A DNA stretch of 28,599 nt from Gymnopus androsaceus JB14 (Eukaryota; Basidiomycota; Agaricomycetes; Agaricales; Omphalotaceae), in NCBI GenBank assembly GCA_009733575.1, contig ML769686.1, forward strand, positions 19,776 through 48,374. Direction: 5' to 3'. This document shows positions 19,879 through 28,258 of this stretch, in pieces. The position numbers and the translations under genes were made by a program. The stretch's first letter is position 1, and every line of letters starts with the position of its first letter. The notes below the pieces were generated by a model that was given only the letters and a program-made list of their open reading frames with translations, had not been told where the DNA came from and made no database searches.

Positions 19879-21324
19879 GAACAACCCTTTCTTCTGCACT
19901 GGGTGCAATTTTCACTCAGAGGATACTGGAGATTGCTGTACCTGTGATGGCTACGAGCTTGATCCCGACTCGGACTCTTTAAAATGCTCCTCCTGCAACC
20001 ATTCCGAAAAAGTCCATTCCCATTTCGCTACCAGCTTCGACACAGCAAAAGCCTAAAAAGCTTGAGGTGATGAAGCTTCTCAAGTCTTTGGGTAAATCAG
20101 GACAGTTTGACGAGGCAAACAACGAGGCAAACAGGAATCTTGTCAGCAAAAAGGTATGCTTCTTTTCAATAGCATTCGATCTGATTTACTCATATCGCTT
20201 CACTTCATGTCAGTCGAAAGAAGAACACATCTTTATCCTCGAGTACAGCATCCAGCTCTTCTCAGCATGGCTGTAAGTCAGCAGGTAGCAGTGGTAGGAA
20301 GAGCGAACACAGCAATGGCCCTGCAGATGGTACTTTTCCAGTCGCTCAAGTTGCACTTTTGTTTTTGGGTCTTGAGCTTGATGTATGTCATGCTTATCTT
20401 TTTAATGGTTTGGATACTCATCTTTTTTCAATATGTTTAGGAAGATGCCTTTCTCTCTCTCAAACATCATATCAAATTTGACAAGAATGCTTTTCAGCTG
20501 CTTGCGAAAGCTTGGTCTGTGCAAAGTTGGACAGTCGAAGTCTGACCTGACTTTTAGTCAGTCCATGGATACTGATCAGAACGAGGAAAGGCTGGCGAAG
20601 ATTTTAGGTGCCCCAATGGAGTATCTTCTCCAACTTGGCAAGGAGGAAGAAGCTCGTCAATGGAGACTTCTAAAGGTCGAAGGGAAATTTTTCAAGCTTC
20701 TTTCTGAAGATTCGCCAGATGGCGGTATACTCTATAAAGCTTGTGGCATGGTAAATCTTGGACTGTGCATTCGGTCATTATTAGTATGTGGTTTCATTTG
20801 TTTCGTTTCGTCGAATATATTTATACTAATATCATATATATTAGTTTCTGTGCGACCTCTTCCAGTCCATATCATGAAGTTGGAATGCACTGATTGGGAG
20901 CGATATGCCTGACGCTTTTTGCGCGACATTGGCTGGCAGGGAGGTTAGTGCTCTATTGGTTATCTGTTCTCAGTTACTAATGACAGCTGAAGAGTTCAAT
21001 GATCTGTTCCCCAGCACAGGGAAAAAGCGAGCTTGTAGTTCTTCTCCAGGTGAGGATGACTCTGGAGATGAATCTGCGAGTCAGGCTCCTCCACCATGAA
21101 AATCGCAAAGACTTTCGAACAAGAAGACTTCACCTCCAAATTTCGATCTTACCTGGCATGATGATGATGATGAGAAAAATGTTCAGGAAAACGAGACAAT
21201 CGAGGTGGTTGATGATTCAGGAGACAACTACAAAGATCCAAAGCCTAGTTCACCTATTCTTGCACCTGCTACCATGAATGTATGGGACCTCAGTCATAAG
21301 CTCGAGTACTTTACGACAAATTAG
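19879..21324 (+). pseudogene. Zinc-knuckle protein of unknown function (Agaricomycete repeat family), decayed
   Basis: After an acceptor (cttgctag) an exon reads NNPFFCTGC, then CCTCDGYELD and LKCSSCNHSEKVHSHF. This gives paired Cys motifs and a Cys-x2-Cys-x2-His...His knuckle. In other frames follow KLLKSLGKSGQFDEANNEAN, a Ser-rich linker (SLSSSTASSSSQHG) and a conserved C-terminal block (GAPMEYLLQLG, then WRLLKVEGKFFKLL, RFLRDIGWQGG and EEFNDLFPSTGKKR). The tail is acidic (DLTWHDDDDEKN) and ends at TAG 21322-21324. Frameshifts lie near 20050 and 20215, and TGA codons at 20910-20912 and 21097-21099 fit CGA (Arg) changes. I have seen this architecture as a multicopy fungal family with no assigned function. 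Its tail converges on the integrase tail. Confidence 0.6.
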
Positions 21325-21709
21325 AGTGTAAATTCATTACAAATCACAGGTTCCTATTCTCTATAATTCATTCCATAACACTGAGTCCAAGAGTTCATAA
21401 GTGTGCTTGTGGCTGCCATACAAAATCAGGCAATTGTGACAAGAAAAATGTTCAGGAAAACAAGACGATTGAGGTGGTTGATGATTCAGGAGACGACTAC
21501 GAAGATCTGAAGCCTAGTTCACCTATTCTCGCCCCTGCTACCATGAATGTATGGGACCTCAGTTGTAAGCTTGAGTACTTTACGAAAAATTAGAGTGTAA
21601 ATTTCATTACAAATCACAAGTTCCTATTCTCTATAATTCGTTCCATAACACTGAGTCCAAGAGTCCATAAGTGTGCTCGTGGTCGCCATACAAAATCAGG
21701 CAATTGTAC
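21174..21709. repeat. 269-bp tandem duplication spanning two convergent gene ends
   Basis: Unit 1 is 21174-21442 and unit 2 is 21443-21709, beginning gaaaaatgttcaggaaaa and ending tcaggcaattgt. Identity is high with scattered transitions (for example gagacaatcgag against aagacgattgag). Each unit contains the last codons and stop of the plus-strand zinc-finger gene and the last codons and stop of the minus-strand integrase gene, whose stops lie about 20 bp apart. Zinc-finger translation stops in unit 1, and the intact integrase end is in unit 2. Confidence 0.9.
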
Positions 21710-23685
21710 TGAGAGCTCTTTCACACCTTTACAACCAGTCTGAATGATTTCAACAGATGGATAGTGATTGTCCTCCCACTCCTCGGGACAGATCCCATAC
21801 CCAATCAGGAGAATTTCTGCTTCAACTGCCAGCTGAAGAGTTTTGTCAAATATTGCCATCTCTTCATTAGTAAATGGACATATATGTCGGGGAGTCTTTA
21901 CTGGTTTGGGAAGGAACTGATGATCTGTGTCAAAACCCTCGAGGTCTAAATCATCATCACTGCCATCGCTCTCACTGTCACTGCTATCAACAGAGGTGGT
22001 TCCATTGTCTTCGTCATTGAGATGACAGCACTGTGTGACCAGGAGGATGCACACTATGGACAGCAGTCCATAGGACCTTGATAGTGTGTGTGAAATGACA
22101 TCCCATAGACTCTTCAATGTAAGATCAAGACCTTCCAGTCATCTGTATAGATGCCATGCCTGAATCATACCAAGAAATTGCTTGTCCTGTAATAATTATG
22201 AGTACAACAAAGCCATACAAGCAATAGCAAAAAAATACATGGGGACTCTCTTCTGCTCCTTCAGCACCAGATATGGGATGGGTGTTCCACTCGGATTGAA
22301 AGGTTCGGCAGTCCTCGTTAATGAGACCGAGGAACAGATGATGAATGAGCCATAGATGATGTGGATTCTTGCGTTTAAGGCAGTGGATATGTTCAAGGCA
22401 AGTAAAAAATGCTCGCCACCTGCGATGCAAACTGCGAACCAACTTCAACCCACAGGCGCTCTATACGGGTATTATGTGTCAAACTGAACAATTTAATTAA
22501 TGTAGGCATTCAACTGTAATTTAAATAAAACAGGCTCACGATCCCCAGATAAATGACCCACGGTTAAGGCCATTGCGTAAAATAATATATATTGCTACAG
22601 CCTTATTTTCCCGACCTCTGTCTCCTCGGATACTGGGATGGATGGCCAAATTTGTCAACTGCTTCGAGAAACACTTCAAGGACAGTAGAAGCTCGGTTAT
22701 TTGAACTCGCATGAAGTCCTGTAATCTAGTAAGAAAGTTAGCATTACACGTTACAGAAAATTCAATAGAAAGAAAACAACAAACAGTACAGCAGTATCCA
22801 TCTACAATACCATGGATTACGATACCCCATAGAATGAGCTTATGATGACCATCGAGATGCCAGAGAGAATTTGGCCGCTTGACAGTTGAAGTTGACACTA
22901 TAGGTCTGCCGTTTGATATTAGGCTTCCAGTGAAGCATATTACCTAGACAATCAACACGTCGCATAGAATGCAGCACTCGGGTACCTTGAATGCGAAAAC
23001 TATGGCTACGTAAAAACCCAATAATATACCGCAGTCCTGAGTTAGGCTTTAACCGACGGTAGGAGTGGACTAAGGCATCAAGCTCCTGATTTGTGATATT
23101 CGAGAACTTGTAGTATACTCCAGCTTCCTTCAGCCGGCGTACAAGTGTCTTCCTGGAAACTCCAATCATAGAAGCAAGACCAACCAGAGAAATTCGTCAT
23201 TTAGCATCCACAGCTTCATGTAGAAAATTGATGTTGAACATGCTTCCGTGGGCGACCAGGTTTGCCAGTGCGTTCTTCAGTGACAGGATCGGGATAAGAA
23301 ATATGGGAGTCTTCACTATTTAATCAATAATATGAGCATTTCCGAACAGCTATGTTTCAGTTTAGGCTTATGTCGTGCGTGAAGTTTGCTGTGCAGATGC
23401 AAGACTATTAGAGAGCTCTGCAATATGCTTAGCACATTCTCTAAACCAGTCAACTGGAAGATCTTCTGCATCGTCTGAACCCTCCAAGGCAACTAAAAGA
23501 GGAACTGCTTCACCGACTACACGTCCCAGATGGATTTGAAGTCGATTTGGGTCAGCCTCTTGGCTAAGAAGATTACTCGCATGTAAACAGATGGAGGAAA
23601 TCTGGTCATAGGCCGCATGAATATTATCAGACCACCTTCCATAGCTGTGGGCCTGATTTTCTGGAAGCTGGGGAAGGTTGGCCAT
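21614..23685 (-). pseudogene. rve-type integrase (integrase core domain protein), decayed
   Basis: From the start MANLPQLPEN, a helical N-terminal part (23685-23368) is followed by TGKPGRPRK and a helix-turn-helix (GVSRKTLVRRLKEAGV). A linker (ITNQELDALVHSYRR, then LRYIIGFLRSHSFRIQG) leads into the catalytic core: NSLWHLDGHHKLILW holds the first Asp, RGDRGRENKAV the second, and NTRIERLWVEVGSQF the conserved RIERLW. A 59-nt intron (gtttgttg...cttactag) splits the core. The C-terminus (PEEWEDNHYPSVEI, then LPDFVWRPRAHLW) matches the family end. Lesions are an in-frame TGA at 23197-23199 (K-stop-RIS, a CGA-type change) and frameshifts near 23240, 22880, 22635 and 22435. This family occurs in basidiomycetes and animals and resembles Ginger and Ty3-type integrases. 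It would process and join the element ends. Confidence 0.82.
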
Positions 23686-23744
23686 GATCGGAAGCGAAGC
23701 AAGTAGAGTGACTGTGTCAGGCTTTTTCCCGATTAACCATCACA
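23686..23744. promoter_or_regulatory. Divergent promoter region between integrase and BTB genes
   Basis: Only 59 bp separate the two ATG codons (23685 minus, 23745 plus). A shared bidirectional promoter and overlapping 5' UTRs are therefore likely. I see no TATA box. The BTB start context is cacaATGG. Confidence 0.5.
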
Positions 23745-24884
23745 ATGGACGACACTGCCAACCCCCATACTCCAAGCCCTGAGGACCAATTTCCTGGTCA
23801 AGGGGAAACCGAGAATTCTTCAGGTCTGCAGTACAAGCAACATCCCCTGTACTATTTTAACGATGCAAATTTGTTTCTTAAAGTCAGTTTACGACATTGT
23901 ATAACAATTCATTATACTCAATAGGTGATTTACAGGCATGCGACTCGAGTTTTATCTATGGAGTCTACAAAGGACTGATGGAAAAATTCAGCGAAACATT
24001 CGAAGCTTGCTTCACTTTACCTCAACCTGCAGGAATCGAAGAGGGTTCGATTTTTGAAAAGCCTATTCTTCTACCAGTCGATGCTGCACCTCTCGATGCA
24101 CTTTGCAGCTTTATCTTTCACCTGTGAGTTTTGGCGGCAAGAATTTAGTATAACTACTTACTTGCTCCAGAGGATGGAAGCCTCATAATCGCAGGACCAC
24201 TGATGAGCTTCTTGCCCTTGGCGAAATTTCCCAACTTTTACAATGTCCTGATGCCTAAAATTCACGATTCAAGCTCTCAAGTTCCGGACCTTCGATTTCA
24301 ATAAGGCCAGAAAATTGTTTTATGCTTTTAAATTTGGTGTTCCGAACTGGGGTTATTCTGCTACTGCCGAAAATTTTGACATTGGTCAATGGTGTTGGAA
24401 GTATTACTGGTGTGTGGCCGAGATTCTACTTCTAGACATAGTTAATCTGATATATACTCAAGGATTTACCATCGATATGGAGATCCACAAACTCCTTCTT
24501 GAAGGCGAAAGCAACCTTGCCCTTCAGATCCAGCTTCTTGCTCGTGAAATGCCAAATCTGGACGACAATGCAACTTGGTCACAGTGCCCTCAAAGGGATC
24601 GGTGCATGAAAACCCTTATCAGGGGCTGGGAAACTGTTGGTCCTGCAATTGCCCAGACTCGGGGTGGAATTCGTCAGGTCAAAATTCTGGTTAAGGAAAA
24701 GGTCGAGAATGATCACAGTTTTGCATTAATGAGGCGAGAGTGCAGGGGGGTCTTGTGCGAGAGAGTTTCACAGGTCGTTGAAAACATCAAAACATTTGTT
24801 AACAGGGCTGCTGGGGAGCGAGTCAAGGCTCGTATCAAGCGAGAGTACCCTAGTGCCCATGATGATGAAGGTTGGGCTATATAG
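23745..24884 (+). pseudogene. BTB/POZ-domain protein, one frameshift from intact
   Basis: Exons 23745-23882 and 23936-24123 join in frame, and a third begins at 24171, after introns of 53 and 47 nt. The first two exons give HPLYYFNDANLFLK, ACDSSFIYGVYKGLMEKFS, then FEACFTLPQP and PLDALCSFIFH. This is the fungal BTB pattern in which the strand-helix 'FKVHKYLL' region precedes a 'F...LFSIPQP' motif. Exon 3 continues with RRTTDELLALGEISQLLQCPDA and then meets TAA at 24256-24258. One missing base there would restore KFTIQALKFRTFDF and 209 further codons to TGA at 24882-24884. BTB domains mediate dimerisation and Cul3 recruitment. Many Agaricomycete copies are of unknown role. A sequencing error at 24256 would make this gene intact. 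Confidence 0.72.
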
Positions 24885-25224
24885 TACTTGTTTGTATATA
24901 TTATATATTCCCCCAACATACATAGTTTTCTCCAGTCGATCGTGGATAGTATAAGAGATTTTTTGTGTTTGGTATATAATTCTATTAACATGCCAGTATA
25001 ACAAAACCCATATGGCTTAGTGGTTGTAGTGGTTGCAGGCACCGACTCTGGATCAAGGTCAGGCCTTCCTGCGATAGCTGACCATCTGAGTTCAATTCCC
25101 AATGTTGCCACAATTAATGTATCTATGTAAGCTGTAATTATGGTACATATTGTATGTTGATTTTCACTCAAGTTGTATTTCCTGATAATTTTTTTTTTTG
25201 GGAGAGAAATACATATATACTGGT
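24885..25224. other. Intergenic interval between convergent BTB and oxygenase genes
   Basis: There is no reading frame of note. It holds a tRNA-like Pol III promoter pair and a T-tract, annotated separately. Both flanking genes end into this interval, so their transcription terminators should lie here. Confidence 0.5.
25013..25199 (+). repeat. Candidate tRNA-derived SINE
   Basis: TGGCTTAGTGG at 25013-25023 fits the Pol III A box, and gagttcaattcc at 25088-25099 is close to the B box (two differences from the usual core). A run of eleven T at 25189-25199 could terminate Pol III. The acceptor and T stems do not pair properly, so it is not a functional tRNA. The A-to-B spacing of about 65 nt would suit a Leu/Ser-type ancestor. 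Confidence 0.4.
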
Positions 25225-27022
25225 CTACTCATATACTACTCCCTCTTCATTCGAATCCATAGGTTTTATAAAGTACCCTGCCTTTGCTTCGTCCGAAAGC
25301 TCTCTGTATCCATCAATAAGATGACGGGAGAATGTAATTGCATAACCATAATTGCAGGCACCATAGGATAGAGTTGTACCATGTCGCTGTCTGGGTTGGA
25401 AAAGGATCAAAGTCCCAGGTGCAGATTCGACTACAGTACCGAGTTCCACATCGACATAATTTCCCCCAGCATTACAGGTAAGTGCATGCTGACCTTGGCG
25501 ATCCTGATGAGAGAAGTCAATAATGCGGTCAGCTATGTATGCAATGGCATATTGGCAGTGACTTCTGTCCCAATGAGCAGGACTACAGTGAATAAGTAAC
25601 ATGTGAGACCAACATAAAGAAATGTAAAGATACGCTCCATATGCTCTGCTAATGTACACTTCAGGTGGGGCTTGTTTGGTGTGAGGGAAAAAATAATTGA
25701 CACCATCAAAATGAAGAGTGAATCCTGAACCTATGCAACTTCAGTGAATTTGCCATGAAGATATTAGTAATGCTTACCAGGAGGGACATCTCGTGTTTGC
25801 ATGGTTGGTAGTTGTTCACTTGAAAGATGATCATAAATGACTTGAAGTGCATCTTTCGGAAGTGCTGCTTGTGCAATAGACCAGATAAGAGAAACAGCAC
25901 CAATTATATCCTGATCATGGTCAACCTTCTGTTCTGTGGTCAACTTTTTTGTGTATGAAACTGCTGGTCCAAAGACACGTGCATGCCGAGGACCCATATT
26001 AAGTCCAGCCTGGTTCATGACCCCTACATGAGTTGGCTGGGAGAGTGGTATCAGTACTGTACTGCCAAGGAAAGAAAAGAAAAATAAACACTATACCCAA
26101 ACATTTCAACGATAATTTACAGCAGCATCTACTGCCTTGCGGAGGAATTTTGTCAAGCTTGGGGAATATGCACATCCCATTCCCACACCACGGACAACCA
26201 CCAACTCGATGGTATAAGCTGAAAACATTGAGAAACAGGGAAGTAGGACACAGAAAGTCTAGTTACCTTCAGGACTCCCTGCAAGAACTATATAGGACTG
26301 GTCTGCAGCTAGTCTGACCATGTCATATTCATCTAAATCCACCAATTTAGATACCCCATGATCTTCACTCCTACTATTTTCACTCATATAGAAATGTGCT
26401 TTGATATGATGGTCCTTGGTAGTGCGTTCCCGCCACACAACTTTAAATGCTGGAATTTCAGGTTTACCATCCAAGATATCTTGGACTGTATATGGCTCAG
26501 CGCGGATACCCAGTTCAGACACCTATTGAAATGAAAGAAATAAGAAAAATCATTTGCATTGAGAAAAGAATAACAAACCATTTTTTGTTTCTGCCAGTGT
26601 GAAGCTTTGGACTTGCTCTGTGAATCCCGAGCTTTTACATGGTTAATGAAATGCTTCAGATGAACAAAAAGCTGCTGTTCATGCAGCATAAATGCTAGCC
26701 GAGTTGCTCTTCTGTAAAAAGCTTCCCACTGCATAATATTAGAGGATAAATAGTAGATAGAGCAATTTTGTTCAAGTACATAAACTTACATCTGGAATAT
26801 CTGGACACTTATTTTTAATTATGCTAAGCAGGCCAGCAGCAACATCAGAGTCGAAGCTGTTTTCATTAGCCAATTTTGCAAAAATTCGTTGGTTTTGGGT
26901 GTCTTGGATGAACAATAACACTATTCCTTCATTCAGCAATGATCATATGTACTGTAACTGGAAGAGAATTTACCAGGATCAGTAGGTGCCTTATTTCTGC
27001 TGCGTTGATGTGGTTTGCCCAT
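25225..27022 (-). CDS. 2OG-Fe(II) oxygenase-like protein, intact, eight exons
   Basis: Exons 27022-26974, 26912-26800, 26728-26579, 26522-26267, 26218-26121, 26036-25778, 25730-25634 and 25582-25225 join to 1380 nt (459 residues plus stop). All seven introns are GT-AG, 47-84 nt, and every junction keeps frame. The C-terminal third has the double-stranded beta-helix pattern: H344-W-D346 (PAHWDRSH) as candidate iron HxD, GGNYVDVELG, SAPGTLILFQP, and RHGTT with H408 as distal His, then YAITFSRHL. H366-Q-D368 is an alternative HxD. Earlier motifs include FKVVWRERT, NMGPRHARVFGP and DHDQDIIGAVSLIW. I know it as a multicopy Agaricomycete family. A link to TET/JBP DNA oxygenases reported in fungal transposons is possible but unproven, and the usual Arg after the distal His is not obvious. 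Substrate unknown. Confidence 0.68.
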
Positions 27023-27079
27023 TTCAATGTGAAAGCAGAAAGAAAGAAGAACCAAGATCAGGTGATATGAATTAAGTTC

Positions 27080-28258
27080 GCCGGTGGCCCGGAAATCGCG
27101 CGCTAGGCTACCGGCGCGCGCGCCTGTCATGTGGCACGCGCGCATCATTGTTCGAAAAGTGCGGACTTATTTTTGTCCACTTTTCAACGGCATATTCTAC
27201 ATACTCTCAAGAGACCGGAACACGTTTTTCAGTGACCTTCCTTGCCGGTATAATCTAAAGACGACGGGATAACGAAGTAAAGGTAAAACTTTTTTTTGTA
27301 TGTATTAGATTGCACTTCAGCGCTTTAGCGCTTCCTGAGGCTTCCTTCCTGCTTCTTCGACCAAATATGGCCAAAATATGTTAAGTTTTTCGGCTCGGCG
27401 GTCGCGCGCCCACCTGGAGTACGCTATATCGGGACAGGGAAGCACTATTTTTGGCCTAAAATACGCTATAAAAGGACAGGAAAATCGCCAAAATCGCGAC
27501 CTAAAATACGCTATTCCGGACAAAGGTTGGCGGTAGTTTCCGGGGGCCTGGTTGGGTTTCTATCGCTCGTAGATCACACAGTTTTGTAGCTATTCCCTAA
27601 TTAATTTTTATGGAACCTATGGGTCTCTACGTAGCGCCCCGTCCAATTTTCTAAGAGGTTTGAGTACCTTCGCAAGTTTATGGGTTTACCATCCCAGGAT
27701 GCTGCTGTGAGCGGATTTCGTCTGGCTATGTGACTGGCTCGAGTCAATGCATATTAGAGTAGTTTAGAGGTATTAGATTGAATAATGCATAATTTGTGGA
27801 CTTCCAGATAGACTGAGCTTGGTTTGTGGCATGCTTGTCATCTGCGCTACTCTTTCCTTGTTATTCATCCATTGTAGGGTTATGGCTACTATGTCTGAAC
27901 CTAACACCTCAGGCGGATCGTTGGTGTATATTCGAGTCTGCCTAGGGGAGACTAGTCTGAACCTTCAATGCATCCTCTTAGCACAATATTCATTCTAAAA
28001 TCTCTCAAGAAGGCAGAAAATCTGCTTGAACAGTGCCCTAGGGCGGCAACCTATGAACATGCATGAGTACTCAAACCTCTTAGAAAATTAGACAGGGCGC
28101 TACATAGAGACCCATAGATTCCATAAAAATTAATTACAAGGTAATAGCTACAAAACTGAGTGATCTACGAGCGATAGAAACCCGACCCTCGAAAACTCGA
28201 AAATTTCATGAAAAGCGCCGCTCCGGCACTTTCGCCAACTTTTTTGAAAATAGCAATA
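27080..28258 (-). repeat. Right long terminal inverted repeat, split by a MITE
   Basis: Inverted counterpart of 18483-18870. The inner part (27080-27549) has three TACGCTAT words near 27420, 27461 and 27505, and one copy of the aagtgcggacttattttt unit at 27159-27176. The outer part (28188-28258) has the aaaactcgaaaattt and gcgccg...ggcactttcg blocks. The gap between is filled by the element at 27550-28187. Confidence 0.7.
27550..28187. mobile_element. MITE of 638 bp with about 118-bp terminal inverted repeats
   Basis: 27550-27667 and 28067-28187 are inverted copies with few differences. They begin ggttgggtttctatcgctcg and run through tagcgccccgtccaattttc to gaggtttgagtac. The core is non-coding. 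It sits inside the right terminal repeat of the large element, splitting ggggcct from ctcgaaaactcg. The uninterrupted left repeat has GGTTGGG (18547-18553) at exactly this place, the same word as the MITE terminus. No autonomous partner is visible. Confidence 0.85.

Larger units (their letters stand above)
18483..28258. mobile_element. Large inverted-repeat-bounded element, about 9.8 kb, with integrase, zinc-finger, BTB and oxygenase genes
   Basis: The ends are collinear inverted repeats. Left 18483-18870 and right 27080-28258 share, in order, a CGAAAGTGCC...GGCGCTTTTCAT block, an aaaactcgaaaat block, GGCCCCGGAAACT, repeated TACGCTAT words, and aagtggacaaaaataagtcc with cgcacttttcg. The outermost similarity (attattgct, then ttttca) ends near 18483 and 28258. 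No clear target duplication is visible. The right repeat is interrupted by a 638-bp MITE. Four genes lie inside as two convergent pairs: zinc finger (+) with integrase (-), and BTB (+) with oxygenase (-). The integrase is the only recognisable recombinase. Whether the whole is one mobile unit is an inference from the collinear ends. Confidence 0.65.

Noticed and set aside
25005..25110. A functional tRNA gene
   Set aside because: A- and B-box-like words are present, but acceptor and T stems do not pair and no clear anticodon arm forms. It was kept only as a SINE candidate.
25225..27022. Firm call of the oxygenase as a TET/JBP 5mC dioxygenase
   Set aside because: HxD and distal His candidates are visible, but two HxD options exist and the expected cofactor-binding Arg is not clear. 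Only the broader oxygenase-like call is supported by eye.
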